A stretch of DNA of 64,000 nt, taken from NCBI RefSeq assembly GCF_019670105.1, contig NZ_AP023032.1, positions 1,606,972 through 1,670,971 on the forward strand, in the 5' to 3' direction. The DNA is from Agarivorans albus. Its GTDB lineage: Bacteria > Pseudomonadota > Gammaproteobacteria > Enterobacterales > Celerinatantimonadaceae. Below are positions 7,113 to 17,949 of the stretch, in pieces (position 1 is the stretch's first letter; every line of letters begins with the position of its first letter). The notes below the pieces were generated by a model that worked only from the letters and a program-made list of their open reading frames with translations, made no database searches and was not told the origin of the DNA. A program made the position numbers and the translations under genes.

Positions 7113-9473
7113 ATGTCCCTCGTAGCTGAACTGCCGATTGATTCAATTAAATCCACATTTGTTCACCAGTTAGCAAGGTCACACATGGTGGTTGAAGCCG
7201 CCACCGGCTCAGGCAAGTCCACCCGTTTGCCGCTGTGGGCGGCTAACTTAGGTAAAGTGTTGGTGGTGCAACCACGGCGGATAGCTTGTGAGGCTTTATC
7301 CACTTATGTCGCTGAGCAGTTGAGTTTAAGCGGCTCGCCACATAAGGTGGGTTATTCAATTCGCTTCCACTCAAGCGTTAATGAAAATACTGATATTGCT
7401 TTTGTCACTCCCGGGATCGCCCTGCGTTGGTTAGCTGAAAATAAACTTGCTGATTATGCGGTGCTGATTATTGATGAATTTCATGAGCGCCGTTGGGATT
7501 CTGATTTGTTGTTAGCTTTAGCCAAGTCTTTACCGCTTAAAGTGGTGGTAACTTCTGCTACCTTGCAAGGCAATAAGTTGAGTGAATATTTGGCTGCGAA
7601 GGTGCTCAAAACTACCGGGCGAGAGTTCCCAGTTAGTGTGAGTTATGAAGCGCGAGAGTCTCATCATCTACCAGATAGCCGACGAGTTACCGAATCAGTT
7701 AAGCAGGCAGTTGAGAAGGCTTTGCTAAAGGATGAGGGCGATATATTGGTGTTCTTGCCGGGCAGAGCTGAGATTCAAGCCTGCCAAGCTAGTTTGAGTG
7801 GGCTTGAAGCAGAGGTATTGCCACTGCACGCAAGTATTAGCGCGCAAGAACGTAAAACCATACTAGACAACAGCAGCGAACAGCGGATAAGGCGAATTAT
7901 TCTTGCAACAAACGTTGCCGAAACCAGTTTAACCATTCCAAGAATTACCAGTGTGATTGATTCTGGCCTAGAGCGGCGCACTAAGCAACGCGCGGGCAGA
8001 ACGGTATTGAGTTTAGAGCGGGTGTCGCGCGCCAGTGCCGAGCAGCGACGTGGCCGAGCAGGGCGAGTATGTGCTGGCCATTGTTACCGTTTATGGGGGG
8101 AGTTTGCGCCGCTAGAAAGTGTAACGCCGCCACAATTGCAGCGTGAAGAGTTGTTAGAGCCGATGCTATTTGCGGCAAGCTGTCATCACGCTTTAGCAAA
8201 GCTTCAATTTCTTGAAGCGTTGCCTGAAAAGTCATTAAGCATTGCTAGTGAACGGCTCAATCGAATGCAGGCTTTGCGCACCGAAAACTGTTTAAGTGAG
8301 CATGGCCAACGCCTATTAAACTTACCGATTGACAGTTATTTTTCGCACTTGGTTAACCTTGTCCCCAAGGGGCCGGAGCGTGAGGCTATGCTCGACTTGG
8401 CAGCGGCCTTAAGTATTAATCGTAGCCTTTATCAAAAGCCAAAATCGGAACATGCTTTAAAAGTGTTGAGCCAGTGGCAACCTTTGCATTGTGATATGAG
8501 CATTACACTAGATCTGCTACGCGGAAAAACTTGGCCAGATGAACTAACAGTAAACCAAGACGCTTTAAGTCAAGCGCATGAGTTAGCAGAGCAATTGCGT
8601 TCAGTAATGGCTCTAGATGATCTTGCTTATGCAAAAAACTATAGCCGCGAAAAACTGCTAGAAGCCTTGATAGTCGGGGCTAAAGAACTGGTATATGTGA
8701 GGCGAGAAAAGCGCACTAATGCGATGGGAAATGGAGTTGCAGAGTTGCAAGTTGGCAGAGAAAGCTTATTTGATGATGCTCAATTGGCTGCAGTGGTGTT
8801 TGACCTCTACAGTTTACCCGGGCGAGGAGTAAAGCAGTTAAATAACATTGGTTTGTGCTTAGCACCGGTGAGTATAGAGCTGTTAGCAAAACACCGCGTT
8901 GGCGAGCTACAAAGCAAAACCAGTGTTGCTGCTGATGGCTCTCAGCTCATGCAACGAGTGTATGCCGGCAGGGTGATAGGCAGTGAGAAAGTGGCCTTGA
9001 GCGCTGAAGTCTATCGCCAAGCGCTGGCTAAGCGGATACTCGCCAATCAACAGCCTGGTTTTAGCCAACTAGATTGTATTCAAGATATTGCGGCTTGGAA
9101 CTTATGGGTAAGCCTTGGTGAGAAACACGGTGGTGGAGCAGGTGACAAAGTAGATTCTCTAGAGTGGTTGAGTTCTCAATTGGCTTTATTAGGCGTAGAA
9201 AATGCCGAAGACTTTAGTTTAATCGAAGCTAGCGATTTTGTATTTGAAGGGATCCCCCAATGGCAACGCGAAGACTTTGAGCAACGCTACCCAAGACAGT
9301 TAGTATTGGCAGACTTAAAACTGGATGTTGAGTATAAAGCAGGCTCAAAACAAGTGATTGTTCATTATGCTTCTGGCGGTCGTAAGGCGGGGCCTAAACG
9401 TTGGGAGCTGCCTACATGGGCGGGCTGGCGAGTGTTTTATGTTAAAGCGAGCAAGCGAGTGGCACTTACTTAG
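7113..9473 (+). CDS. hrpB: ATP-dependent RNA helicase, HrpB-like
   Basis: A 786-residue DExH-box helicase. Motif I is ATGSGKST near residue 30, motif II is DEFH (in IIDEFHERRWDSD, the form normal for HrpB), motif III is TSATL, and motif VI is QRRGRAGR. Its cellular role is poorly defined even in E. coli. It is slightly shorter than E. coli HrpB (809 aa), and its last 60 residues do not resemble the E. coli tail as I recall it. The final codons and the stop TAG at 9471-9473 lie inside a solitary end of the family A repeat. No clear ribosome site precedes the ATG. Confidence 0.85.
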   Translation: MSLVAELPIDSIKSTFVHQLARSHMVVEAATGSGKSTRLPLWAANLGKVLVVQPRRIACEALSTYVAEQLSLSGSPHKVGYSIRFHSSVNENTDIAFVTPGIALRWLAENKLADYAVLIIDEFHERRWDSDLLLALAKSLPLKVVVTSATLQGNKLSEYLAAKVLKTTGREFPVSVSYEARESHHLPDSRRVTESVKQAVEKALLKDEGDILVFLPGRAEIQACQASLSGLEAEVLPLHASISAQERKTILDNSSEQRIRRIILATNVAETSLTIPRITSVIDSGLERRTKQRAGRTVLSLERVSRASAEQRRGRAGRVCAGHCYRLWGEFAPLESVTPPQLQREELLEPMLFAASCHHALAKLQFLEALPEKSLSIASERLNRMQALRTENCLSEHGQRLLNLPIDSYFSHLVNLVPKGPEREAMLDLAAALSINRSLYQKPKSEHALKVLSQWQPLHCDMSITLDLLRGKTWPDELTVNQDALSQAHELAEQLRSVMALDDLAYAKNYSREKLLEALIVGAKELVYVRREKRTNAMGNGVAELQVGRESLFDDAQLAAVVFDLYSLPGRGVKQLNNIGLCLAPVSIELLAKHRVGELQSKTSVAADGSQLMQRVYAGRVIGSEKVALSAEVYRQALAKRILANQQPGFSQLDCIQDIAAWNLWVSLGEKHGGGAGDKVDSLEWLSSQLALLGVENAEDFSLIEASDFVFEGIPQWQREDFEQRYPRQLVLADLKLDVEYKAGSKQVIVHYASGGRKAGPKRWELPTWAGWRVFYVKASKRVALT

Positions 9474-9487
9474 TGTGATTGGTATTA
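9466..9487 (-). repeat. Solitary terminal repeat of family A
   Basis: These 22 bases are the exact reverse complement of 44182-44203, the left end of family A copy 2. No element body follows on either side. The stop codon of the helicase gene lies inside it. A 22-base identity of this kind is far beyond chance in 64 kb, so it is a remnant or an independently inserted end. Confidence 0.85.
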
Positions 9488-9491
9488 GTTG

Positions 9492-9532
9492 ACGCTCGCA
9501 GCAAGTTGTTTAGCTTAACTGCGAGTCGCTAA
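9492..9532. terminator. Weak hairpin between hrpB and cytochrome b561 gene
   Basis: CTCGCAG pairs with CTGCGAG across a loop of about 17 bases between two convergent genes. There is no T-run, so it is only a possible terminator. Confidence 0.35.
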
Positions 9533-9544
9533 TAAAGGTGTTTT

Positions 9545-10081
9545 CTATTTAGAGGTCATTCGTTTTAGCGTGTCGTCTTTTAGAATGAAGTGGTGATATA
9601 AAGCTGCGAGTACATGCACTGCAAGCACCACATAGAGAAGCTGGCCGCCGTAGTGGTGAATAGCTGAACCAATCTCGTTAAGCGATTCATTTTTTTCTGC
9701 AAAACCCGCTATCGTAAACAAGCCAAAAAACTTCACATCATGGCCGCCAGACAACGACATAATCAAGCCAGAAATAGGCATTGCTAACATCAGCAAATAT
9801 AAAGCGATGTGGCCTAGGTGGGCCATCTTAAGCTTGATTCCTTCACCGATAGGAGCGGGTACTTTGCTTACGCGATGCCAAACAATTCGTAGTGCTATGG
9901 CTGCTATGGCAATTAAGCCTAAACCTTTATGAAGGTCATATAGTTCAAACTTCTCTGGCCCTCTAGGCAAGGTATCCATATACAGTGCAATGGCAATTAA
10001 GCTTAAAATAAGTAGTGCCATTAACCAGTGAATGAGTTTACTGAGAAGTCCAAAGCGCTGCGGGCTATTTGTTAAATTCAT
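9545..10081 (-). CDS. Cytochrome b561 family protein
   Basis: A 178-residue membrane protein of the CybB type, with four predicted transmembrane segments at about residues 15-32, 48-66, 87-106 and 143-163. Candidate haem-ligand histidines sit in LIHWLMAL (first helix), DLHKGLGL (second helix) and LAVHVLAALYHH (last helix). The family passes electrons from quinol in the inner membrane, and E. coli CybB is a superoxide:quinone oxidoreductase. Which acceptor applies here cannot be read from the sequence. It converges on hrpB and is divergent from the SanA-like gene. Confidence 0.85.
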   Translation of the reverse strand: MNLTNSPQRFGLLSKLIHWLMALLILSLIAIALYMDTLPRGPEKFELYDLHKGLGLIAIAAIALRIVWHRVSKVPAPIGEGIKLKMAHLGHIALYLLMLAMPISGLIMSLSGGHDVKFFGLFTIAGFAEKNESLNEIGSAIHHYGGQLLYVVLAVHVLAALYHHFILKDDTLKRMTSK

Positions 10082-10291
10082 ATGTTAAATACCATTACTT
10101 TAATTGTGGCTTAAGTTAGCAAATTATCTGTTTATGTAAACTATTTTTACGCTTCTTTACGAAGCCTTTGAAACTTGCCAAGGTATTGTTGATAAAACTT
10201 TTTTCTAACAAAAACCTTCCTAGTCACTGGGTTGCCAAGTTTGGCTATGCTAGCATGGCTTTAATTGTAGATTATGGTCGGAGTACATGCA

Positions 10292-10945
10292 GTGAAACGA
10301 TTCCTTGGCGTGGTGTTGCTGATGGTTATCGTGGTGCTGGCTTGCCTAGTGGCTGTAGACCGATACATTTCTCGCCAAGTTTCCGGGCAGTGGTTTCGCG
10401 ATATGCAACAACTGCCGCCTCAGCCTGTTGCTTTAGTATTGGGCACAAGTAAGTATGTAGGTAAGCGACTAAATACTTATTATACCTTTCGAGTTGAAGC
10501 TGCAGCTAAGCTATACCACACCAATAAGGTTCAAGCGCTAATCTTAAGTGGCGACAATGCTACCCGCTATTATAATGAACCTATAACCATGTTAAACGAC
10601 GTACTACGTTTGAACGTGCCACGTGAGCATATTGCTTTGGATTATGCAGGGTTTCGTACTTTCGATTCTATTGTGAGAGCTAAAGAAGTGTTTGGCCAAC
10701 AGGCTATAATTATTGTGTCGCAGCAATTTCATGTGGAACGGGCTTTATACATCGCTAATCAATATGGCATTGAAGCTTATGGTTATGTGGTAGACGATGC
10801 ACCGCAAGCTTTTCACTGGCGGGTTAGATTACGAGAGGTATTAGCGAGGACTAAGGCCTTGATTGATTTACATGTATTGCAAGCTGAACCGCATTTTTTG
10901 GGTGATCCTGAACACGTCACAATTCGTGAAAACAACGAAGAATAA
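10292..10945 (+). CDS. sanA: SanA-like inner-membrane protein (DUF218)
   Basis: About 217 residues, similar along its length to E. coli SanA, an envelope-barrier protein. There is an N-terminal membrane anchor (FLGVVLLMVIVVLACLVAV), then the DUF218 domain with VALVLGTSKYV, ALILSGDNATRYYNEP, DYAGFRTFDSIVRAKEVF and VSQQFHVERALYIA. I chose the GTG at 10292 because GGAG lies 8 bases upstream and the protein then begins VKRFLG, like MLKRVF of E. coli SanA. The in-frame ATG at 10274 has no ribosome site but is possible. The gene ends 4 bp before the protease start, suggesting co-transcription. Confidence 0.82.
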   Translation: MKRFLGVVLLMVIVVLACLVAVDRYISRQVSGQWFRDMQQLPPQPVALVLGTSKYVGKRLNTYYTFRVEAAAKLYHTNKVQALILSGDNATRYYNEPITMLNDVLRLNVPREHIALDYAGFRTFDSIVRAKEVFGQQAIIIVSQQFHVERALYIANQYGIEAYGYVVDDAPQAFHWRVRLREVLARTKALIDLHVLQAEPHFLGDPEHVTIRENNEE

Positions 10946-10949
10946 GCAA

Positions 10950-11900
10950 ATGAAGATTACAAAAGTGTGGCTAGTGGTTTTGTCCTTTTTGTTGGGTGTA
11001 AGTACTTCGCTTAAAGCTGAATCCGATATTGTCCCATTTATTGTTGGTGGTAATGATGCGCCAGCTAATTATCCGTGGATGGCTCAAGTGTTTCTTGGCT
11101 CATCACGCTGTGGTGGAGTGTTAATTGGCGAACGCTGGGTGTTAACAGCCGCTCATTGTACTTATGACTCCAGCCGGCTAAATCGAACGATTGCAGCTTC
11201 AGAGGTCAAAGTGTTGTTGGGCAATTATCAGTTTGCCAATAGTGCTCATCCCGATGCCTTGCAAGTAAGCGAGGTTTATCAGCACCCAAGCTATGTTAAT
11301 CCTTCCGATTCTGGTCCTGCTTTTGATTATGATGTTAGCCTATTACGATTAACAGAAGCGCAAAGCGTAACGCCGGTGATTCTTAATGCCAATAAGGTGA
11401 CCGATGCGCTCAATATTGGTGGCTTTATGCAGGTGATTGGCTTTGGGCGAACCAATACTGACCCTTTGAATCCAATTTATCCAGACGTGTTACAGCAAGG
11501 TAACCTGAGTTTGATAAGCGAGAGCCGTTGCGAAGATGAGTGGTCGGCTTCTTCAATTACCGATCAAATGTTTTGCGCCTATGGTACTAACCAAGACGCC
11601 TGTTCTGGTGATAGCGGTGGTCCGGTTTTTATTGAAGAGCAAGAGCAACATCGTTTATTAGGTTTGGTGAGTTGGGGGAATCTATCTTGCCAAGGCAGTG
11701 CAGGCGTGTATGCCGATATAGGCACAGTTTGTACTTGGATCACCGATACAGCCAGTATTGCTGGCAATAGCAGCTTAAATTGCAGTATTGCGGATACTCC
11801 CTCGTCAAGCGGTGGTGGCGCCAGTTGGTGGCTATTGATTTTGGGCTTACCGTTGTGGCTATTGCGGCGGCCTAGCAAAGCACAGCATTTCAAGCGCTAA
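10950..11900 (+). CDS. Secreted trypsin-like serine protease with GlyGly-CTERM tail
   Basis: A 316-residue S1-family protease. The signal peptide is at residues 1-23 (MKITKVWLVVLSFLLGVSTS). The mature domain begins IVGGNDAPANYPWMAQVF, typical of the activation site. The catalytic triad is visible as His in TAAHC, Asp in DYDVSLLRL and Ser in GDSGGP. A serine/glycine linker is followed by GGGASWWLLILGLPLWLLRR, a GlyGly-CTERM sorting tail. In Vibrio such proteases (VesB type) leave through the type II system and are processed by rhombosortase. The start is taken at 10950 because it gives the signal peptide. A strong terminator follows. Confidence 0.88.
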   Translation: MKITKVWLVVLSFLLGVSTSLKAESDIVPFIVGGNDAPANYPWMAQVFLGSSRCGGVLIGERWVLTAAHCTYDSSRLNRTIAASEVKVLLGNYQFANSAHPDALQVSEVYQHPSYVNPSDSGPAFDYDVSLLRLTEAQSVTPVILNANKVTDALNIGGFMQVIGFGRTNTDPLNPIYPDVLQQGNLSLISESRCEDEWSASSITDQMFCAYGTNQDACSGDSGGPVFIEEQEQHRLLGLVSWGNLSCQGSAGVYADIGTVCTWITDTASIAGNSSLNCSIADTPSSSGGGASWWLLILGLPLWLLRRPSKAQHFKR

Positions 11901-11913
11901 TCCTTGCTATTAC

Positions 11914-11945
11914 AGGCCGCAATCACTAAAATTGCGGCCTTGTTT
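11914..11945 (+). terminator. Intrinsic terminator after the protease gene
   Basis: AGGCCGCAAT pairs with ATTGCGGCCT across a 7-base loop, followed by TGTTTATT. It separates the protease from queA. Confidence 0.8.
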
Positions 11946-11977
11946 ATTATTGAATAGCCCACAGAGTTTTTAGCCTA

Positions 11978-13024
11978 ATGCGTGTTGCCGATTTTTCTTT
12001 TGAACTCCCCGATGAGTTAATCGCTCGTTATCCAAAACAGCAACGTCGTGATAGTCGTTTATTGTGTCTTAATGGCAATACTGGTGAGCTACAACATCAG
12101 CAGTTTCCAGAGCTACTAAACCATATCCAAGCTAACGATTTATTGGTTTTTAATAATACACGGGTTATTCCTGCGCGTTTGTTCGGTCAAAAAGCCAGCG
12201 GCGGAAAACTTGAAGTGCTGATTGAGCGTGTTTTAGATGAACATCGAGTGCTTGCGCATGTTCGTTGCTCCAAATCGCCTAAACCCGGTTCGGCCCTGCG
12301 CTTGGCCGACGCGTTTGATGCTACCATGCTAGCTCGGCATGATTCATTGTTCGAATTACGTTTTGATGACCAGCGAACAGTGCTAGAACTGCTTGAAGCC
12401 TACGGCCACATGCCATTGCCTCCTTATATCGACAGACCCGATGAAGATGCCGATAAGGAACGTTACCAAACGGTTTACAATGAAAAGCCCGGTGCTGTTG
12501 CAGCGCCAACGGCGGGCTTGCACTTTGATGACGCCTTGATGCAACAGATCCAAGACAAGGGGGCGGATATTGCCTTTGTTACCTTGCATGTTGGTGCTGG
12601 TACTTTTCAGCCGGTGAAAGTTGAGTCGGTAGATGAGCATGTGATGCATTCTGAATACGCTGAAGTTGGCGATGATGTTGTGGCTAAAATCGCTAAAGCT
12701 AAAGCCGCTGGTGGTAGAGTGATTGCAGTGGGTACAACTTCAGTTCGTTCATTAGAAAGCGCGGCTAAAGATGCCAAAGCCAAGGGGCAAGCTTTACAAG
12801 CCTACGCGGCAGAAACCGATATTTTTATTTATCCTGGTTATCAATTTGAGTTGGTTGATGCGATGGTCACCAACTTCCACCTGCCTGAGTCTACATTGAT
12901 CATGCTGATTTCGGCGTTTGCCGGTAAAGATAATGTGACTAAGGCTTATCAAGCCGCTATAGAGCAGCGTTACCGGTTTTTTAGTTATGGCGATGCGATG
13001 TTTATTGAGCGTAAAGACGCTTAG
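11978..13024 (+). CDS. queA: S-adenosylmethionine:tRNA ribosyltransferase-isomerase
   Basis: A 348-residue protein matching QueA along its length. It transfers the ribosyl part of SAM to 7-aminomethyl-7-deazaguanine in tRNA, giving epoxyqueuosine. Recognisable segments are [19 protein letters not shown] at the start, [39 protein letters not shown] and [19 protein letters not shown]. It is followed after 87 bp by tgt, which performs the preceding base-exchange step, so the two work in one pathway. queF, an earlier step, lies at 57790-58653. Confidence 0.97.
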   Translation: MRVADFSFELPDELIARYPKQQRRDSRLLCLNGNTGELQHQQFPELLNHIQANDLLVFNNTRVIPARLFGQKASGGKLEVLIERVLDEHRVLAHVRCSKSPKPGSALRLADAFDATMLARHDSLFELRFDDQRTVLELLEAYGHMPLPPYIDRPDEDADKERYQTVYNEKPGAVAAPTAGLHFDDALMQQIQDKGADIAFVTLHVGAGTFQPVKVESVDEHVMHSEYAEVGDDVVAKIAKAKAAGGRVIAVGTTSVRSLESAAKDAKAKGQALQAYAAETDIFIYPGYQFELVDAMVTNFHLPESTLIMLISAFAGKDNVTKAYQAAIEQRYRFFSYGDAMFIERKDA

Positions 13025-13108
13025 TTAATCCTATTTTGGCGATTAGACAATTATCTAAGCGCTTATTTGAAGCAATCTGAATCGGACTGTTTTTCCGATC
13101 TGAGGTAA

Positions 13109-14236
<1,128 letters not shown>

Positions 14237-14245
14237 TGCCCGATT

Positions 14246-14275
14246 GAGCAAGCAAAGCCTTGTTTTTGCTTGCTC
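14246..14275 (+). terminator. Hairpin after tgt
   Basis: GAGCAAGCAAA pairs with TTTGCTTGCTC (11 bp) across an 8-base loop. There is no T-run after it, so it may be an mRNA-stabilising or processing hairpin inside the tgt-yajC spacer. Confidence 0.5.
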
Positions 14276-14342
14276 TGTCTCCATTTAATAAGGTAGTTGT
14301 ATAGATTATCTTAAGTTTTTAATTTTTTTAATGAGGGTAACA

Positions 14343-14681
14343 ATGAGCTTATTTATTTCTCCAGCATACGCAGAAGGCGGTGCAGCGGCACCTGCAGGTG
14401 GCGGCATGGAATTAATTTTCATGATGGTGATTTTCGCGGTAATTTTCTACTTCATGATTTACCGCCCACAATCTAAGCGTGTTAAAGAGCATAAGAATTT
14501 GATGTCTTCATTGTCTAAGGGTGATGAAGTACTCACCACTGGTGGCTTGGTAGGTAAAATCATCAAGATTTCTGATGAAAATGACTACTTCCAATTAAGC
14601 CTAAGCGATGACACCACTGTTACGCTTAAAAAGGACTTTGTATCAGCGGTATTGCCAAAGGGCACGCTGAAGTCGCTATAG
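14343..14681 (+). CDS. yajC: Sec translocon accessory protein YajC
   Basis: A 112-residue single-span inner-membrane protein of the SecDF-YajC complex. The start [12 protein letters not shown] aligns with E. coli YajC, and GAGGGT lies at the right distance upstream. The upstream ATG at 14331 overlaps that ribosome site and is disfavoured. The membrane segment is [19 protein letters not shown] at about residues 22-40, followed by [11 protein letters not shown] and a small basic cytoplasmic domain ending [14 protein letters not shown]. secD follows after 28 bp. Confidence 0.96.
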   Translation: MSLFISPAYAEGGAAAPAGGGMELIFMMVIFAVIFYFMIYRPQSKRVKEHKNLMSSLSKGDEVLTTGGLVGKIIKISDENDYFQLSLSDDTTVTLKKDFVSAVLPKGTLKSL

Positions 14682-14709
14682 TAGCTATTCGGTCACTAGG
14701 GATAAGATT

Positions 14710-16563
14710 TTGTTAAATAGATACCCTTGGTGGAAGAACGTGATGGTAATCGCTGTGATTGCCATCGGCTTTCTTTACGCCACGCCAAACTTGTACGGTG
14801 AGGATCCTGCAGTACAAGTGTCTGGCACTCGGGGCGCTCAAGTAGAGCTGGCCCAACTAGACGAGATTCGCAACTTCCTCACAGAGCAGTCTATCGACTT
14901 TCGCTCTGTTGCCTTTGAAGATGGTTTAGCCTTAGTACGTTTACGTAACGATGCTGACCAACTTAAAGTAAAAAGCCTCTTACACGATTTATTGGGCGAC
15001 GATTACATCGTTGCATTAAACCTTGCTCCAGCAACGCCTGGTTGGTTAGACGCCATCGGTGCGGGCCCGCTTAAACTTGGTTTGGACTTACGTGGTGGTG
15101 TGCACTTCTTAATGGAAGTGGATATGGATGCCGCAATCAGTAAAGCCCAAGAAGGTATGATTCAAGATTTTCGAAGCGATTTACGTGAAGAAAAACTGCG
15201 TTATGCTGGGGTAAGAGCGCAAGGCGATTCTGTGGTAGTTCGTTTTCGTGACGAAGCCACTCTAGATAAAGCTATTAGCTTTTTAGACCGCAAATACAAT
15301 GAATACCAATTCAGTGATGCTAGCCAAGGCGACCAATTCCGTCTTAGCGCTAAAATGACTGATGAGAAGCTAAAAGAAACTCGCGAGTATGCGCTGCAGC
15401 AAAACATTACCATTATCCGTAACCGGGTAAATGAACTAGGTGTTGCTGAGCCACAGGTACAGCGACAAGGTTCTGAGCGTATTGTGGTGCAATTACCTGG
15501 TGTTCAAGACACTGCACGTGCCAAAGAAATTTTAGGTGCAACCGCTACTCTTGAATTTAGAATGGTAAATACCGACGCTGATGTGCGCGATGCAGCCGCA
15601 GGCCGAGTACCTCCAGGTTCTCAACTCGCAAAACGTGTTGATGGCTCGCCGGTAGTATTGCGTAACCAAGTTATCTTAACCGGTGACCACATCGTTGGTG
15701 CACAGTCGGGTTTTGATGAGTACAGCCGTCCGCAGGTTAACATTAGCCTTGATAGTCAAGGTGGTAGCAAAATGGCTGCCTTCACTAAAGATAATGTTGG
15801 CCAATCAATGGCGACTTTATTCATTGAGTACAAACCTACTGGCAATAAAGACAGTGAAGGTAAAACTATTCTAGAGCGTCAAGAGGAAGTGATTAACGTT
15901 GCTACCATTCAATCGCGCCTTGGTCGTAGTTTCCGAATTACTGGTATTGACTCTCCTGCAGAAGCACAAAACCTAGCGCTACTTTTACGTGCTGGTGCGT
16001 TGATTGCGCCTATTCAAATTGTTGAAGAACGTACTGTTGGCCCAAGCCTCGGTCAAGACAACATTGATAAAGGCTTCATGGCGATTGTGGTTGGCTTACT
16101 AGCTTTATTAGTATTTATGCCTATTTACTACCGTAAGTTTGGCTTGGTGGCTAACTTTGCTTTGATTGCAAACGTAGGGGTAATTATTGGTGTAATGTCG
16201 ATGATTCCTGGTGCTACCTTAACCTTACCGGGTATGGCGGGTATTGTACTAACCGTTGGTATGGCGGTTGATGCTAACGTGCTTATCTTTGAGCGTATTC
16301 GTGAAGAGCTAAACGATGGCCGCAGCCCTCAACAAGCAATTCACTACGGTTATAGCAACGCACTTTCAACGATTTCTGATGCTAACATCACTACCTTTAT
16401 CACTGCGTTGATTCTTTTCGCGATTGGTACTGGCGCTGTAAAAGGCTTTGCTGTGACGCTAGCGATTGGTATTGCAACATCTATGTTCACTGCCATTGTA
16501 GGTACCCGTGTAATTGTTAACTGGGTATGGGGCGGAAAGAAAATAGACAAGTTGTCTATCTAG
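14710..16563 (+). CDS. secD: Protein translocase subunit SecD
   Basis: A 617-residue RND-like membrane protein that uses the proton gradient to pull proteins across the inner membrane after SecA. It starts with a TTG codon: TTG TTA AAT AGA gives [10 protein letters not shown], aligning exactly with E. coli SecD, with AGGGAT upstream. The first membrane segment is at residues 10-27. The periplasmic P1 domain follows, with [15 protein letters not shown] near residue 125. The last five membrane segments lie after about residue 455 and include [18 protein letters not shown]. secF follows after 10 bp. Confidence 0.97.
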   Translation: MLNRYPWWKNVMVIAVIAIGFLYATPNLYGEDPAVQVSGTRGAQVELAQLDEIRNFLTEQSIDFRSVAFEDGLALVRLRNDADQLKVKSLLHDLLGDDYIVALNLAPATPGWLDAIGAGPLKLGLDLRGGVHFLMEVDMDAAISKAQEGMIQDFRSDLREEKLRYAGVRAQGDSVVVRFRDEATLDKAISFLDRKYNEYQFSDASQGDQFRLSAKMTDEKLKETREYALQQNITIIRNRVNELGVAEPQVQRQGSERIVVQLPGVQDTARAKEILGATATLEFRMVNTDADVRDAAAGRVPPGSQLAKRVDGSPVVLRNQVILTGDHIVGAQSGFDEYSRPQVNISLDSQGGSKMAAFTKDNVGQSMATLFIEYKPTGNKDSEGKTILERQEEVINVATIQSRLGRSFRITGIDSPAEAQNLALLLRAGALIAPIQIVEERTVGPSLGQDNIDKGFMAIVVGLLALLVFMPIYYRKFGLVANFALIANVGVIIGVMSMIPGATLTLPGMAGIVLTVGMAVDANVLIFERIREELNDGRSPQQAIHYGYSNALSTISDANITTFITALILFAIGTGAVKGFAVTLAIGIATSMFTAIVGTRVIVNWVWGGKKIDKLSI

Positions 16564-16573
16564 GAGCTACGAC

Positions 16574-17524
16574 GTGTTTTATTTATTTAGACCAAAAGGC
16601 ACCGTGCGCTTCATGTCGCACCGCAAACCATTTATTTGGTTTACTGTCTTGCTGATGGTGGCTTCGGTAGCTAGCTTAGCGATTAACAAAATCAATTGGG
16701 GTCTCGACTTTACTGGCGGTACCTTGATTGAAGTTGAGTTTTCTCAAGCCGCAGACTTGACTGAAGTTCGCGAAGTGATGGGCAACAATGGTTACCCTGA
16801 TATCGTTGCACAATACTTTGGTTCTCAAACCCAAGTATTGTTGCGCATGATGCCGCGTGAAGGAATTGATAGCCAACATTTAGGTGACAGCATCATGGGT
16901 TTGCTTCGTAGTGAAGTAGATTCTGATGTAGAAATGCGCCGTATTGAGTACGTAGGCCCAACGGTAGGTAAAGAGTTAGCAGAGCAGGGTGGCTTAGCTA
17001 TTATCGCCGCTCTTGGCTGTATCTTGCTGTATGTGGCAATGCGCTTTGAATGGCGAATGGCTTTAGGTGCGGTGTTAGCTTTGGCTCACGACGTAGTAGC
17101 AACCTTAGGTTTGTTCTCACTATTACAGTTAGAGTTTGATCTTACCGTTATTGCCGCGCTGTTAACCGTAGTAGGTTACTCCTTGAACGATACCATTGTT
17201 GTATCTGATAGGATCAGGGAAAACTTCCGTAAGTTACGCAAAGGCGACCCTGAAGAAATTATCGATGTTTCTTTAACTCAAACCTTTAACCGTACAATTG
17301 TGACCTCGTTAACCACCATCATGGTACTTGTATCATTGTTCATGTTGGGTGGTGAGTTGATTCACAACTTTGCTACGGCTTTATTGTTTGGTGTATTCAT
17401 TGGTACTCACTCTTCTATTTACGTTGCTAGTACGCTGGCATTGTACTTAGGCATTAAGAAAGAAGACTTTATGCCCAAAGAAATCGAAGAGAAAGAAGGT
17501 GCCGACCAGGACCCTATCGCATAA
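16574..17524 (+). CDS. secF: Protein translocase subunit SecF
   Basis: A 316-residue partner of SecD. It starts with GTG, and AGGAGC lies 6 bases upstream. The order is: membrane segment 1 (FIWFTVLLMVASVASLAI, residues 20-38), a periplasmic domain with NWGLDFTGGTLIEVEF, then five membrane segments from about residue 135 with YSLNDTIVVSDRIRENFR, the conserved SecF motif. The acidic C-terminal tail (EIEEKEGADQD) is cytoplasmic. A strong terminator follows, closing the queA-tgt-yajC-secDF group. Confidence 0.97.
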   Translation: MFYLFRPKGTVRFMSHRKPFIWFTVLLMVASVASLAINKINWGLDFTGGTLIEVEFSQAADLTEVREVMGNNGYPDIVAQYFGSQTQVLLRMMPREGIDSQHLGDSIMGLLRSEVDSDVEMRRIEYVGPTVGKELAEQGGLAIIAALGCILLYVAMRFEWRMALGAVLALAHDVVATLGLFSLLQLEFDLTVIAALLTVVGYSLNDTIVVSDRIRENFRKLRKGDPEEIIDVSLTQTFNRTIVTSLTTIMVLVSLFMLGGELIHNFATALLFGVFIGTHSSIYVASTLALYLGIKKEDFMPKEIEEKEGADQDPIA

Positions 17525-17531
17525 TTATCTA

Positions 17532-17555
17532 AACCCGCTTCGGCGGGTTTTTTGT
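17532..17555 (+). terminator. Intrinsic terminator after secF
   Basis: AACCCGC-TTCG-GCGGGTT followed by six T. The ribosome site of the next gene lies about ten bases further on, so that gene needs readthrough or a promoter overlapping the secF end. Confidence 0.9.
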
Positions 17556-17573
17556 TGTTAAGGAGAAAACACA

Positions 17574-17945
17574 ATGGCCCATAACCCTCGATTCTTAGCG
17601 TTGGTTGACGATTGTCGCAGCCGTATTAAAGAGTGCGATGTGCACCAAGTTAAACAATGGCTAGAACAAGGTTTAGCATTCACCTTGATTGACAACCGGG
17701 AACAAGATGAATGGCAAAAAAGCCGTATTCCAAATGCCAAGTATATGGGGCGAGGGGTAATGGAGCGTGATGTAGAAACGCTGCTCCCAGATTTAGACAC
17801 TATGATTGTGATCTACTGTGGTGGTGGTTTTCGCTCTGCATTAAGCGCCGATAATTTGGTGAAGATGGGTTATACCAATGTGATATCTATGGATGGTGGG
17901 ATCCGTGGCTGGAATGAAGCGGGCTACCCCTTAGAAGGCGCATAA
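17574..17945 (+). CDS. Rhodanese-like sulfurtransferase
   Basis: A 123-residue single rhodanese domain. The N-terminal helix region is followed by FTLIDNREQDEWQKSRIPNA, typical of the fold, and the active-site loop is YCGGGFRSA near residue 82, with Cys as the persulfide carrier. GGIRGWNEAGYPLEG closes the domain. The partner is unknown. AAGGAG lies upstream of the ATG. It directly follows the secF terminator, and a small unknown gene starts 4 bp after its stop, so those two are probably co-transcribed. Confidence 0.88.
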   Translation: MAHNPRFLALVDDCRSRIKECDVHQVKQWLEQGLAFTLIDNREQDEWQKSRIPNAKYMGRGVMERDVETLLPDLDTMIVIYCGGGFRSALSADNLVKMGYTNVISMDGGIRGWNEAGYPLEGA

Positions 17946-17949
17946 AAAG

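Noticed and set aside
7775-8235. Two minus-strand open frames within the helicase gene
   Set aside because: They lie opposite conserved helicase motifs V and VI and have no features of their own.
10168-10452. 94-codon open frame overlapping the SanA-like gene start
   Set aside because: It overlaps SanA in another frame, has no ribosome site, and the SanA frame has strong family similarity.
17532-17573. Rhodanese gene as a member of the secDF operon
   Set aside because: A strong intrinsic terminator with six T lies between them, so co-transcription would require readthrough.
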